A DNA stretch of 64,000 nucleotides. It comes from RGIG1927 sp045546275. Its GTDB lineage: Bacteria; Bacillota; Clostridia; UMGS1883. Below, in pieces: positions 1 through 9,131 of this stretch; position 1 is the first letter of the stretch, and the number at the start of each line of letters is the position of its first letter. Both the position numbers and the translations under genes were made by a program. The stretch lies in the NCBI GenBank assembly GCA_045546275.1, contig JAZQCM010000025.1, positions 42,132-106,131 on the forward strand, read 5' to 3'. The notes under the pieces were generated by a model. The model saw nothing but the letters and a program-made list of their open reading frames with translations. It was not told where the DNA came from and did no database searches.

Positions 1-827
1 TCTCTTCGGTCATTGCAATTTGCAATGGTAAGCTGTTTGTCCAAAGCTTCCTTATCAACACGGATACCCATAGAAGATATTTCAACTGCGCAATCAAGTG
101 TGTCATTCCAGAAGAAAATGTCGCCGTTTAAAGTCCAGTCGTCGTAGTCAGGTGCTCTGCCGTCGTGCTTTTCACCGCTTTTGAGCACACCGCCAATGCC
201 CATAATGAACACTGTTCTGTATTCCTTTGTTATGGCGTTTTCTCTTTCCTTGGCGGTTTTATTGGGATACATATCCTCAAGTTCCTGTGTTGTGATAAAC
301 TTAACAAGAGGAGAAAGATTTGCGTTTAATTGCGGAAAATTAACCTTTAAGCGATTGTTGGTGTTGCAAATTGCTCTTACAATACCCTCAACAACCAGCT
401 TTAAATATTCAACATTTCTTGTTTCGGGAGTAATAATTTTTTCCCAGTCCCACTGGTCAACATAGATTGAATGAAGATTATCCAATTCTTCATCACGACG
501 GATTGCGTTCATGTCGGTATACAAGCCGTTACCCACGTTGAAATTGTACTTTTTAAGTGCAAGGCGTTTCCACTTTGCAAGTGAATGTACAATCTGCGCA
601 TTCTGCCCTACTGCAGGCACATCAAATCCAACAGGACGTTCAACACCGCTGAGGTTATCATTAAGTCCGCTTGCCTCTGTTACAAAAAGTGGTGCGGACA
701 CTCTTTTTAAATTCAATTCATTACTGAACTCTTTCTGGAACGTACTCTTAATGTAAGATATAGCTCTCTGAGTTTCGTATTGGTCAAGCTTAGGCTTGTA
801 GCCTTCGGGAATATATACTTTATTCAC
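1..827 (-). CDS. asnA: Aspartate--ammonia ligase, AsnA type (partial, C-terminus outside window)
   Basis: AsnA makes asparagine from aspartate, ammonia and ATP in the cytoplasm. About 275 of the usual 330-340 residues are visible; the gene runs off the left edge. The protein begins MNKVYIPEGYKPKLDQYETQ and carries the conserved stretches SGVERPVGFDVP, HSLAKWKRLAL, YVDQWDWEK and GEKHDGRAPDYDDW of the AsnA family, a class II aminoacyl-tRNA-synthetase fold. The start is a GTG at 825-827, chosen because GGGGGAG (834-840) lies seven bases upstream. A promoter sits at 862-890, so the gene is probably transcribed alone. It matters next to the archaeal-type AspRS at 3306, because it supplies free asparagine independently of tRNA-dependent amidation. 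Confidence 0.93.
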   Translation of the reverse strand, partial: MNKVYIPEGYKPKLDQYETQRAISYIKSTFQKEFSNELNLKRVSAPLFVTEASGLNDNLSGVERPVGFDVPAVGQNAQIVHSLAKWKRLALKKYNFNVGNGLYTDMNAIRRDEELDNLHSIYVDQWDWEKIITPETRNVEYLKLVVEGIVRAICNTNNRLKVNFPQLNANLSPLVKFITTQELEDMYPNKTAKERENAITKEYRTVFIMGIGGVLKSGEKHDGRAPDYDDWTLNGDIFFWNDTLDCAVEISSMGIRVDKEALDKQLTIANCNDRR

Positions 828-861
828 GCCTAACTCCCCCATTATCAAATTTCATTTAATT

Positions 862-890
862 ATTATATACCAAAGCTTTACCAAAGTCAA
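862..890 (-). promoter_or_regulatory. Sigma-A-type promoter of asnA
   Basis: Read on the minus strand, TTGACT (885-890) and TATAAT (862-867) are separated by exactly 17 bases, upstream of the asnA GTG. Confidence 0.75.
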
Positions 891-914
891 CCAAAAGAAA
901 CAGTATTTAAAGGA

Positions 915-940
915 AAAAGGCAGGAATTTTCCTGCCTTTT
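915..940 (-). terminator. Intrinsic terminator of the LRR protein gene
   Basis: The arms AAAAGGCAGGAA (915-926) and TTCCTGCCTTTT (929-940) pair perfectly. In the minus direction they follow the stop at 945 and end in a T-rich stretch. Confidence 0.8.
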
Positions 941-944
941 GAGT

Positions 945-2345
945 TTATTTTGTTACCACATTGCTCAAAGTTTTCATTCCTTCAATACTGTCCCACACAA
1001 AGGCTTTAAGCTCTGCCCCTTCAACGCCTTGGAGCATACCGCCGAATTTGAAAGGTGCTCCGGGTGTTAAATCGCCCGACATATAAACTGCGTCAAGCAT
1101 TACTCCGTCCTTGTAAACTGCAATTATGTACAAATCCATTTCACTACGGTCAAAGCGTTCAACAAGCTCTGCTTCGGCATAGAAGCTACCGTCAATCAGT
1201 TCACCTTTAAGAGTTGTAAGCGCATAGGATTTTGAAAGTGCACCTTCACCTACATAAAAATCAATAGATTCGCTTGTACCCGAAAAATCTGCTGTTAAAA
1301 GCATTAACCTTGCAGTGTATTTTCCATCTTCAAGAAGGCATGTAAATGACATATCGCCGTAAGTGTCGTTTATTTCGGTGCCTGTTACGTATTCATTGTT
1401 TTGGAAAACAGCAAGTCCATAGGACAAAACGCCCGGGATTTCGTTCCATGAAAAAGATACCTGCTCGCCACTTATTTCCATTTTGAAATCAAGTGCTTCG
1501 TTAAAGAACACAAGCTCTGTGCCTTCATATAATGCATATTCGGAATTTTTAATTTTTGCCCAATCGTTCTTTGTTCCCTGGTAAGAAACTACCTTTGTGA
1601 AAGCGTTTGCCAAGGAAAATTCTTCAAGGTGTTTAACACTTGAAGGGATTGCAAAGCTTAAAAGCTTTTCACAATCCAAAAAGGCATTTCTTTTAATTGA
1701 AACAACGCCATAGGGAATTACAACGGTTTCAAGATTTGTACAAGCTTCAAAAGCACTTTCGCCTACAGAAACCACACTGTCGGGAATTTCAACCATTGTA
1801 AGAGCTTCACATCCGTAAAAAGTGTTGTCGGGAATTTTTGTAAGGCCGTCACTTATGGTAACATTTGTAAGGCTTTTACAATTTGCAAATGCTGTTATGT
1901 CCCACTCGGTAAGAGTAGCAGGAATTGTTATATCAGTTATACCTGTGCCTAAAAATGCTACCATTCCCAGCTTTTTAAGATTTGACGGCAAGGTAACTGT
2001 CTTAAGATTTTGTGCCATGCCAAAAGCTCTTTCGCCGATTTCTGTTACGCTTTCAGGAATTTCAACATTCTGCAAACTTACGTAAGGCTCAATGTCCCCT
2101 TCTTCGGGAAAAACACAGAAGGCGTTGTCACATATACTTGTGATACCCTCTTCAATAACAATCTTTTTAACTTCCGACACATCGATTTCGTCATTCCATT
2201 CAGCTTCGGTCATTTTGCCGCTGCCTGAAATTGTGAGTACTTTTTTTGCATTAAAGCTCCATGTAATTTCATCTGCACTTGCAATTACCCCTACCGACAA
2301 AACACAGGCACAGATCATCGCCATGGCTAAAAACTTTTTAAACAT
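945..2345 (-). CDS. Secreted BspA-type leucine-rich-repeat protein
   Basis: Predicted exported surface protein of 466 residues. Residues 1-24 form a signal peptide (MFKKFLAMAMICACVLSVGV, then IASA). A short beta preamble (WSFNAKKVLTISGSGKM) follows and is shared with other proteins of this window. LRR_5/BspA-type repeats (pattern IPESVTEIGERAF, SLTNVTISDG) occupy about 60-270, then an FN3-like segment, then the C-terminal module ending AFVWDSIEGMKTL that recurs in the genes at 13980, 20409 and 57687. The start is the ATG at 2345, not the in-frame GTG at 2360, because that GTG lies inside the GGAGGG ribosome binding site. It has its own consensus promoter. BspA-like proteins are often linked to adhesion; the ligand here is unknown. 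Confidence 0.85.
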   Translation of the reverse strand: MFKKFLAMAMICACVLSVGVIASADEITWSFNAKKVLTISGSGKMTEAEWNDEIDVSEVKKIVIEEGITSICDNAFCVFPEEGDIEPYVSLQNVEIPESVTEIGERAFGMAQNLKTVTLPSNLKKLGMVAFLGTGITDITIPATLTEWDITAFANCKSLTNVTISDGLTKIPDNTFYGCEALTMVEIPDSVVSVGESAFEACTNLETVVIPYGVVSIKRNAFLDCEKLLSFAIPSSVKHLEEFSLANAFTKVVSYQGTKNDWAKIKNSEYALYEGTELVFFNEALDFKMEISGEQVSFSWNEIPGVLSYGLAVFQNNEYVTGTEINDTYGDMSFTCLLEDGKYTARLMLLTADFSGTSESIDFYVGEGALSKSYALTTLKGELIDGSFYAEAELVERFDRSEMDLYIIAVYKDGVMLDAVYMSGDLTPGAPFKFGGMLQGVEGAELKAFVWDSIEGMKTLSNVVTK

Positions 2346-2374
2346 AATATTTCCCTCCACATTTTAATGAGCTT

Positions 2375-2403
2375 ATTATACCATTCAAACCTATTAATGT
2401 CAA
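2375..2403 (-). promoter_or_regulatory. Consensus promoter of the LRR protein gene
   Basis: On the minus strand TTGACA (2398-2403) and TATAAT (2375-2380) are spaced by 17 bases, a full match to the vegetative consensus. Confidence 0.8.
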
Positions 2404-2422
2404 CAAATGCCCTTTTTAAAAG

Positions 2423-2447
2423 AAAGAGGAGGATATATCCTCCCTTT
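2423..2447 (-). terminator. Terminator-like hairpin after the methyltransferase gene
   Basis: The palindrome GGAGGATATATCCTCC (2428-2443) is flanked by A/T pairs and, in the minus direction, followed by TCTTTCTTTT just past the stop at 2450. Confidence 0.6.
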
Positions 2448-2449
2448 CA

Positions 2450-3205
2450 TTACTTGTTTGCAACTACAACAGGCTGATAAAACCCTGTTTCTTCGTAAAA
2501 TTCCCACACCACAGTGTTAAAACCGGCTGAAAGAAGTAAATCTGTTAATTCTTCTCTTGTTACAGCTCGGTACTCACATTCAAACTTACTTGTTGCAAGA
2601 GTTTTTCCATCGTCAATTATGTATTGTGTAAATTTGTAGTTATCTTCATTCCAGTGCCAGGTCTGAAAACACACTCTTTGCCCTTTTTCGGTTTTATGTA
2701 TATACGGCGGAGAATACTGCGGTTTTTCTTTAATAAGTGTGTCGTAGTCTCTTATGCTTGCAATAAACATTCCCTTATCTTTTAGCTGTTTTGAAATACT
2801 TTCAACCGCCTTTTTTAAATCGCTTTTTGTGAGCATGTGAGGCAGTGCATTGTCCATTGCAATTACAACATCAAACTTTTCGGAAAATTCCTTTGACAAA
2901 TTCCGAAAATCTGCATTTTTAAAATTAATTTTCACATGATTTTCAGCTGCACGCTTTTTTGCTTCTTTTATTTCGCCTTCACTTATGTCAGAGGCTGTTA
3001 CATCATAGCCTGAAGCGGCAAGCCCTATTGCCTGTGTTCCAATGCCGCAGGCACAATCAAGAATTTTGCATTTACTGTCAAATCCGTTTTCTTTAATTAG
3101 TTTATCTAAAATTAATGCCTGCTCCTTTGTTGTTTCCTGCCAGTTGGAAAAAAGCTTATCATATTCTTCTGCCAAATTGTCGTAAAAGGTTTGTATTATA
3201 TCCAC
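2450..3205 (-). CDS. Class I SAM-dependent methyltransferase
   Basis: A 251-residue cytoplasmic methyltransferase. The SAM-binding motif I LDCACGIGTQAIGLA lies near residues 49-63, an acidic residue after YDVTASD follows, and ADFRNL and VVIAMDNALPHM fit motifs II-IV of the Rossmann-like fold. The overall pattern resembles small-molecule N-methyltransferases of the glycine/sarcosine type, but the substrate cannot be read from sequence. Translation probably starts at the GTG at 3203-3205, since GAGGG (3213-3217) sits seven bases upstream. It lies between aspS and the LRR gene, with hairpins on both sides, so it appears monocistronic. Confidence 0.8.
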   Translation of the reverse strand: MDIIQTFYDNLAEEYDKLFSNWQETTKEQALILDKLIKENGFDSKCKILDCACGIGTQAIGLAASGYDVTASDISEGEIKEAKKRAAENHVKINFKNADFRNLSKEFSEKFDVVIAMDNALPHMLTKSDLKKAVESISKQLKDKGMFIASIRDYDTLIKEKPQYSPPYIHKTEKGQRVCFQTWHWNEDNYKFTQYIIDDGKTLATSKFECEYRAVTREELTDLLLSAGFNTVVWEFYEETGFYQPVVVANK

Positions 3206-3261
3206 AATGTATCCCTCTTTCGGTTCAAGCTTAACTCTATATCATCCGTTTTTTAGTCAAC

Positions 3262-3288
3262 AAACCCCCACCTGCGTAGTGGGGGTTT
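3262..3288 (-). terminator. Terminator after aspS
   Basis: AAACCCCCAC (3262-3271) pairs with GTGGGGGTTT (3279-3288) around a seven-base loop, just past the aspS stop. The T-tract is modest in the minus direction, so it may work in both directions. Confidence 0.6.
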
Positions 3289-3305
3289 TGTATTGACTAT
3301 TAATT

Positions 3306-4637
3306 TTAGGGGTTAAGTCTGTTAGGACCACGGAAGATGAACATAGCATCCTTAATGTGTAAGCCTAACATAAGCATTGTTAAACGGTCAACACCAATAC
3401 CGAAGCCACCATGAGGAGGACAACCGTACTTGAAGAATTCAAGGTAGAATTCAACGTCCGCCTTTAAGCCCTTTTCAGCTGCCTGAGCTGCGAGAAGGTC
3501 ATAGCGGTGTTCACGCTGTGCACCTGTTGTGATTTCAACGCCTCTCCAGATAAGGTCATAACCCTGGGGAATACCGTTTTCGTCACGCATGTGGTAGAAT
3601 GCTCTCTTTTCGGGACCGAAGTCTGTTACAAACAAGAATTCGTGGCCGTACTTTTTCATTACCCAATCATAGCTTAATCTTTCAGCTTCAGTTGTCAAAT
3701 CGTTCTTTTCTTCTTCGGGTACTGTGTAGCCAAATTCCTTTTCCAATTCGTCATACAAATCGGCAAGCTTTACAACAGGGAAAGGTGTTGTGGGAACGAT
3801 AACGTCAATGCCGAAAAGCTCTTTAATTTCTTCGCCGTACTTTTCTTTAACTTCCTTGAGCATGTACGCAAGAAGCTCTTCTTCCATTTTCATAACATCA
3901 CGGAAGGATTCGATGTAGGAAAATTCAAGGTCAAAGCCTGTAAATTCTGTTGTGTGCTTGCTTGTAAAGCTTTTTTCAGCACGGAAAACAGGTCCTACTT
4001 CGAAAATTCTTTCAAAGCCGGATGCCATAGCCATCTGCTTGTAGAACTGAGGGCTCTGTGCTAAATATGCAAAACGGTCAAAGTACTTAACCTCGAACAC
4101 GTCTGAACCTGACTCACTTGCTGTACCGATAAGCTTGGGAGAATGTATTTCAATGAAGTTCTTTTCGATTAAGAACTGTCTCATTGCGTTTACCATAACA
4201 GTCTGCACCTTGAACATAAGCTGGTTTTCTTCTGTTCTAAGGTCAATCCATCTATAGTCAATTCGCTGGTCAATGCTGCTACGTTCAACAGCTGCCTTTT
4301 TCTTTGTTGCGGGGATTTCCTTACGGTTAATGGGAAGTGCATCAGCCAAAGATTCCACAACAACATCCTCGGGGATAACTTCAACGCCGTTAAGCTTTAC
4401 ATATTCACTTGCAACAGCGTTACCTACAACTGTGATAACACTGTCAGCTGTTAAGCCTTCAACCTTTTTAAGAAGCTCGTCGTTGCCTTCCTTTTCGATT
4501 GTAACCTGAATTGTACCTGTAATATCCTTAAGGATAATAAATACAACGTACTTTGTATCTCTTATGATGTCAACAAAGCCCTGAATTTTTACTTTGCCGG
4601 GATTTGCGATTGCGTCTTTAATATAAGTTCTTTCCAC
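3306..4637 (-). CDS. aspS: Aspartyl-tRNA synthetase, archaeal/eukaryal type
   Basis: Charges tRNA with aspartate. At 443 residues it matches the short archaeal-type AspRS rather than the roughly 590-residue bacterial form, which has an extra insertion domain. Residues 1-100 form the OB-fold anticodon-binding domain (KVKIQGFVDIIRDTKYVVFI). The class II core follows, with motif 2 at FRAEKSFTSKHTTEFTGFDL and motif 3 at GIGVDRLTMLMLG. The start is a GTG at 4637 with GAGGAGG eight bases upstream. Clostridia can carry this type in addition to the bacterial enzyme, and some such copies are reported to be non-discriminating (also charging tRNA-Asn); whether this one is cannot be decided here. It has its own promoter. 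Confidence 0.93.
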   Translation of the reverse strand: MERTYIKDAIANPGKVKIQGFVDIIRDTKYVVFIILKDITGTIQVTIEKEGNDELLKKVEGLTADSVITVVGNAVASEYVKLNGVEVIPEDVVVESLADALPINRKEIPATKKKAAVERSSIDQRIDYRWIDLRTEENQLMFKVQTVMVNAMRQFLIEKNFIEIHSPKLIGTASESGSDVFEVKYFDRFAYLAQSPQFYKQMAMASGFERIFEVGPVFRAEKSFTSKHTTEFTGFDLEFSYIESFRDVMKMEEELLAYMLKEVKEKYGEEIKELFGIDVIVPTTPFPVVKLADLYDELEKEFGYTVPEEEKNDLTTEAERLSYDWVMKKYGHEFLFVTDFGPEKRAFYHMRDENGIPQGYDLIWRGVEITTGAQREHRYDLLAAQAAEKGLKADVEFYLEFFKYGCPPHGGFGIGVDRLTMLMLGLHIKDAMFIFRGPNRLNP

Positions 4638-4669
4638 AATAAATTCCTCCTCGGTATTTTATCTTAAAT

Positions 4670-4698
4670 ATTATACCACCGTTAACCACTAAATTCAA
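4670..4698 (-). promoter_or_regulatory. Promoter of aspS
   Basis: Minus-strand TTGAAT (4693-4698), 17-base spacer, TATAAT (4670-4675). It overlaps the end of the upstream GNAT gene region. Confidence 0.7.
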
Positions 4699-4701
4699 CC
4701 A

Positions 4702-5268
4702 TTATTTTACACGGAAAATATAATCCTTGTCGTCTCTGCGCAAAATAGCTGCATAGGCGTACTCATAGGCTGATAATAGCTTTGCCAGAAAATCATTTGT
4801 CAATTCAAGGTTTTTGTTTATGAAAACGTTGTACTCAACGCCAAAAACATTGTACATGCACCCGCTGTCAATACAGCCTGAGCGTTTGTAGAATGCAATG
4901 CGGCGTTTTCTTATAAAGTCCTCTTCCTCATTTTTTGCGCTTTCAACGCTTTCGGTTTCAAGTATTATAACCTGAAAATTGGTAAACTCACCTAAATTTT
5001 TAAAAAACTCTGTTCCAACACCTGTGCCCCTATACTCCTTGACAATTGCAAAATAGTCCAGAAATCCAAAGCCATTACCGCAGTCGGCAATGCATGCATA
5101 GCCTTTTGTGCCCTTTTCGTCGTAGCCTATGTAAACGGTGTACCAGCCATTTTCAACAGAATATTTAATTGCACTAAGTGGCTTTAATTCCGCAGGGGGA
5201 AAGTCTTTTTTCATGTAAGTGTTGTAGATTTCTTCAATTTCCTGTAATGATGCTTTTTTGTATTCCAT
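4702..5268 (-). CDS. GNAT-family N-acetyltransferase
   Basis: A 188-residue predicted acetyl-CoA-dependent N-acetyltransferase. The GNAT core is visible as FLDYFAIVKEYRGTGVGTEF, the usual acetyl-CoA pyrophosphate loop pattern (R-G-T-G-V-G), followed by a helix and the strand VIILETESVE. The acceptor substrate is unknown. Translation most likely starts at the ATG at 5268, with AAAGGA six bases before it, rather than at the upstream TTG near 5286. It begins 20 bases after sbcC stops and is probably the last gene of the sbcD-sbcC operon. Confidence 0.78.
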   Translation of the reverse strand: MEYKKASLQEIEEIYNTYMKKDFPPAELKPLSAIKYSVENGWYTVYIGYDEKGTKGYACIADCGNGFGFLDYFAIVKEYRGTGVGTEFFKNLGEFTNFQVIILETESVESAKNEEEDFIRKRRIAFYKRSGCIDSGCMYNVFGVEYNVFINKNLELTNDFLAKLLSAYEYAYAAILRRDDKDYIFRVK

Positions 5269-5288
5269 AACTGTTCCTTTCACCAAAA

Positions 5289-7883
5289 TTATATTTCAAC
5301 AAAAGCGTTACTACTGCCATCAGCAAGCTTTTTTACAACTATTTTTTTGTCAATTCTTTCTTTAAGCTCGCTTACGTGAGAGATTATTCCAACCATTCGG
5401 TCGTTGTCCGAAAGAAGGCTCAACGCCTCCATTGCTCTTGTAAGATGGTTTTCGTCAAGCGTACCGAAGCCTTCGTCAATGAAAAGTGCATCAAGGCGTA
5501 TTCCGCCGTTGTGCTCCTGTATCATGTCGCTAAGTCCCAAAGCCAACGAGAGCGATGCCATGAAGCCCTCACCACCAGAAAGGGTTGATACATCACGGAT
5601 TTTACCTGTGTTATTATCCTTTACCAAAAGGTCAAGCCCACCCTGGCTTTTTGTGCCGCCTGTGGCTTTGTTTTCAAGGTAAAACCTTCCGCCGGTCATT
5701 TTTTCAAGCCTTTGATTTGCCTTTTGTACAATAATGTTAAAATAATATTGCTGAACATAGGCTTCAAAGGTGATTTTATTGCCCGAAACCTTGCCGCTTG
5801 CCGTGTCGGACAATTCCTTGAGGATAATATATTTTTCGTCGATTTCGTTACGCTTTTCAACATATTCCTCAAGACCCTTTGCAACAGAAGCATTTTTGAA
5901 AATTCTCAGGTTAATACCATCACGCACAGAAGTAATTTCCTGCTTAATTTGTGTTTGGGTGCTTTCCTGCTGCAAAAGAAGCGATGTGTCAACGTATTTT
6001 TTACCTTGGGCATTTTTTTCGTTTTCTTTAAGAACGGCTCGCTTTTCGTTAAATTCCTTCTGGAAAGCTTCAACCTTTTCGTAAATACGTTTGAGCTCCG
6101 CTTCGGTTAAAAGCTTTTGAATAAAATCGTCCTTATTTTCAAAACCGTTTTCTTTAAGTGCGTTTTCGTATTTGTCTTTTAAAAGCACGTTTTCTTCCTC
6201 GGTGTCCTTCTTTGACTTTTCAAGCGCTTCGCACTTGCCCGAAAGCTGGGAAACTGCTACGGTTACTTTTTCCAAATCCGTCCGGGCTTTTTCAAACAAG
6301 GCTTCATTTTCGCAAATTTTTGTTTTTAAGCTTCCAATTTTAAGGGACAATTCGCTTTTGGTTTTCTGAACATTTAAAAGGTCGTAGCCTCTTTCGGTTA
6401 TGCTTTTTTCAAGCACATCACATTCGCCTGTCAGCTTATTCATTTCCTCAGCCTTTTTGTTCAATTCCTCCTGGACATTGTTGCATTGCTTTTCGGCTTT
6501 ATCAATATCCTCTTTTTTCACCTCTTTGCCCGAAAAGGTTGCAACCAAAGGGTGGTTTACCGAGCCGCATACAGGGCACGGCTTACCCTCCTGGAGTTCT
6601 TTTCCCAAAACACCTGCAAGGTTGTCAAAATAGGCTATCTTTAAATTATTATATTCCTCTAAAATACCGGTATATTCGTCCCTTTTTGTTTTGTATTCAT
6701 TTTCCTTATCTTTTTTAAGCTTTTGCTTTTTTGTGTATTCTTCAACGCTTTCCAAAAGCTTTGATGCTTCCAGCTGCTCCTTTTTTAATTCTTCGGTTTC
6801 TTTGTTTTTTTCGCTTGCCGCATTGTATTCTTTAAGGCACACTGCTTTCTTTTCTTCCTCTGCTTTCAGCTTTTGAGTATTCTGGTCAATTTCCGAATTT
6901 ATCTGTTCATAGCGTTTAATACCAAGGGCGTATTTTTCAAAATGAACATTAACGGCATTTGCCTTTAAGCCGTTGTTGTATTTTTCAATTTCGCTATTTA
7001 TAGCTTTTTTCATTTCGCTGAGAGCTTCTACCTCACTCTTTAGCTTTTCAACCCTTGTAAGAAGATTGTTCACCTGGTTTGTACTTTCAATTTTTGAGTG
7101 AATCTCCTTCAGCTTCAAGTCGCTTTCTTCAATTGCCTTTTCAGCTTCGGCAAGCTTTTTTTCGTCGTTTGAATGAAGAAGGTTTAAAGCTTCCAGCATT
7201 TTTTCCGCATCGTACGCATTGGAAAAAACCTCCTCCACCATAGCCTCGTTCATAAGTGACATTATTTTTTCCTGCACAGCATTTCTTTCGGAATCTGTTT
7301 TGCTGAATTTTTCCGAAAGCTTTCTTTGGAAGGTTTCATAAAGTGATGTGTCGAAAATCTTTCTGAAAAGCTCAGAACGGTCCTTGCTTTTTTCGGTGAG
7401 TATTTTCCTGAACTCTCCCTGTGCAATCATGGCAATTTGCGAAAAACGCTCCTTGTCCACACCCAAAATTTCAACAACCTTTTCTGTTACTGTGTCAACA
7501 CCTGTGTAAACAAAGCCATCGGGCATGGTAAGAGTTGCATCGGCAATTTCTTTTGTTTGTCCCGTTCCGTGCTTTTTGTCACGGACATATTCGGGCACTC
7601 TTTCTATTTCGTATATTTCATCACGATACATGAACTTGTAATAAACAAAGGTTTTTGTGTCGCTTTGGGCAAAATCACTTCGGAGAGTTTTTGTGGTTTT
7701 TCTTTCCTTGCCTCCCGAAACGGCACCAAAAAGCGCAAAGCTTATGGCATCAAAAATTGTTGTTTTGCCACTTCCTGTGTCACCTGTTATTAAAAACAGT
7801 CCGCTGTTTAAAAGAGAGAAATCAATTTCACAACACCCTTTAAAGGGGCCGAATGCCTGCATTTTTAAATATAAAGGCTTCAT
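5289..7883 (-). CDS. sbcC: SbcC, ATPase subunit of the SbcCD nuclease
   Basis: SbcC (bacterial Rad50) is the SMC-like ATPase of the SbcCD complex, which cleaves DNA hairpins and processes double-strand ends. The 864-residue protein has the Walker A motif GDTGSGKTTIFDAI near residue 35, long heptad coiled coils on both sides of a zinc hook (CPVCGSVNHP, near residue 438), and a C-terminal head with the ABC signature LSGGEGFMASL and Walker B ALFIDEGFGTLDE. Its ATG overlaps the sbcD stop as ATGA, so the two are translationally coupled. Long palindromes in this window (45061, 13789) are the kind of structure SbcCD acts on, though that is general knowledge rather than evidence of a link. Confidence 0.95.
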   Translation of the reverse strand: MKPLYLKMQAFGPFKGCCEIDFSLLNSGLFLITGDTGSGKTTIFDAISFALFGAVSGGKERKTTKTLRSDFAQSDTKTFVYYKFMYRDEIYEIERVPEYVRDKKHGTGQTKEIADATLTMPDGFVYTGVDTVTEKVVEILGVDKERFSQIAMIAQGEFRKILTEKSKDRSELFRKIFDTSLYETFQRKLSEKFSKTDSERNAVQEKIMSLMNEAMVEEVFSNAYDAEKMLEALNLLHSNDEKKLAEAEKAIEESDLKLKEIHSKIESTNQVNNLLTRVEKLKSEVEALSEMKKAINSEIEKYNNGLKANAVNVHFEKYALGIKRYEQINSEIDQNTQKLKAEEEKKAVCLKEYNAASEKNKETEELKKEQLEASKLLESVEEYTKKQKLKKDKENEYKTKRDEYTGILEEYNNLKIAYFDNLAGVLGKELQEGKPCPVCGSVNHPLVATFSGKEVKKEDIDKAEKQCNNVQEELNKKAEEMNKLTGECDVLEKSITERGYDLLNVQKTKSELSLKIGSLKTKICENEALFEKARTDLEKVTVAVSQLSGKCEALEKSKKDTEEENVLLKDKYENALKENGFENKDDFIQKLLTEAELKRIYEKVEAFQKEFNEKRAVLKENEKNAQGKKYVDTSLLLQQESTQTQIKQEITSVRDGINLRIFKNASVAKGLEEYVEKRNEIDEKYIILKELSDTASGKVSGNKITFEAYVQQYYFNIIVQKANQRLEKMTGGRFYLENKATGGTKSQGGLDLLVKDNNTGKIRDVSTLSGGEGFMASLSLALGLSDMIQEHNGGIRLDALFIDEGFGTLDENHLTRAMEALSLLSDNDRMVGIISHVSELKERIDKKIVVKKLADGSSNAFVEI

Positions 7884-8980
7884 GCTCTCTCCTCCTCAAT
7901 CTCTTCAAGTAGGGTTTTTATAACCTTTCTCTGCTCCTCGGTCATAGCTTTCCCGTTTATGGTTTTGTAAAAATCCTCAAACTGTTCATGAGCACTTTTT
8001 TCAATGGAAAACTCTTTTGCCACCATCTCGCTCTTTCTGTTTCTTTCAAACAAAAGCTCGGTCATAAAAGGAAAGGCACCCTTTAACTTGCCGTAAGCAT
8101 CCACAACGGTTTCTTCGTCGGTTAAAGTAATTCGTGTAAAACTATTGTTAGCCTTTTTTAAAACACAATCAATTGTTCCTTTTATATCAACATAATCACG
8201 GTAAGGCACAAGGGGTATTTTTGTAACAGTTAAATCACCTTTTTCTTTTATTTCGCCCAAAAGCACGCACTTTTCGTCCCCGCATTCCGATGCGGAAAAC
8301 TTAAGTGGTGTTCCCGAATAGTAAATGCTTTCTGAAACCTTCTGGCACTTGTGCAAATGCCCCAACGCCACATAGTCAAAGCCATCAAAAGCAAAGGCTT
8401 CAACATTGTCAAGTCCGCCTATGGGCACTTCTTCACTTTCGCTTCGTTCAGCACCTGTTACAAACTGGTGTGCAAGAAGAACATTTCGTTCAGCTTTGTC
8501 AATTGCACACTCTTTTAAAACCATTGTCACAGCATCGGTGTAGCTTTCAACGTTTTCATAAAATCTTTTAACGTGAGCAGGCTTTATAAAGGGCAAAAGG
8601 TATACGTTCACCTTTCCGTATGCGTCGGTTATTTCTGTTTTTGAAATACTGCCCTCAAAAACAGGCGACATGTATATCCCCTGCTTTTTAAAAGCCTGTG
8701 CCCCATACGCAATTCGCTCTGCAGAATCATGGTTACCGCTTATTATGAAAATTTTTGAATTTGCATCTGACAAATTGCCCAAAAACTCGTCAAGGAGCTT
8801 CACCGCTTCGGCACTGGGCATGGTTTTGTCGTAAATATCCCCTGCAATAAAAACACAATCAGGTTTATTTCCTTTTACAATTTTAATAATTTCATTTAAA
8901 ATATATTTCTGGTCCTCAATGAGAGAATACTCATTGAGCCTTTTTCCTATATGCAAATCCGAAATGTGTATAAACTTCAT
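7880..8980 (-). CDS. sbcD: SbcD, nuclease subunit of the SbcCD complex
   Basis: SbcD (bacterial Mre11) is the manganese-dependent phosphodiesterase of SbcCD. The 366-residue protein shows the calcineurin-like metal motifs in order: HISDLHIGKRL near the N-terminus, AGDIYDKTMPS, SGNHDSAERI, and later LLAHQF and ALGHLHKCQ. The start is the ATG at 8980 (MKFIHISDLH), preceded by AAAGGGTGAG; an upstream ATG at 9007 in the same frame has no matching ribosome binding site. It overlaps sbcC by four bases. A hairpin repeat (9057-9123) lies between this gene and the one upstream. Confidence 0.95.
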   Translation of the reverse strand: MKFIHISDLHIGKRLNEYSLIEDQKYILNEIIKIVKGNKPDCVFIAGDIYDKTMPSAEAVKLLDEFLGNLSDANSKIFIISGNHDSAERIAYGAQAFKKQGIYMSPVFEGSISKTEITDAYGKVNVYLLPFIKPAHVKRFYENVESYTDAVTMVLKECAIDKAERNVLLAHQFVTGAERSESEEVPIGGLDNVEAFAFDGFDYVALGHLHKCQKVSESIYYSGTPLKFSASECGDEKCVLLGEIKEKGDLTVTKIPLVPYRDYVDIKGTIDCVLKKANNSFTRITLTDEETVVDAYGKLKGAFPFMTELLFERNRKSEMVAKEFSIEKSAHEQFEDFYKTINGKAMTEEQRKVIKTLLEEIEEERA

Positions 8981-9056
8981 TTTCTCACCCTTTAAATCAG
9001 CATACATTAATTTTACACTTTTTAAACTACCCGGTCAATATAAAATATTTTCATCC

Positions 9057-9123
9057 ATTTACCAATGGGGACAGGTTCAGATGGTAAATTTTTCACCACT
9101 TGAACCTGTCCCCATTGGTAAAT
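9057..9123. repeat. Hairpin repeat, copy 1 (REP-like)
   Basis: Two perfectly complementary 23-base arms (9057-9079 and 9101-9123) surround a 21-base loop. The core of each arm is GGGGACAGGTTCA or its complement. A second copy lies at 10036-10099 with the same loop but an eroded outer left arm. Such palindromes ending in a GGGGACAGGTTC core resemble REP elements mobilised by Y1 (RAYT) transposases, but no such transposase gene is in this window. In both copies the repeat sits about ten bases past a minus-strand stop codon. Confidence 0.8.
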
Positions 9124-9131
9124 AATATTTT

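Noticed and set aside
9057..9123. The hairpin repeat as a CRISPR repeat.
   Set aside because: Only two copies 970 bases apart with genes between them, and the repeat is a long palindrome; no array structure.
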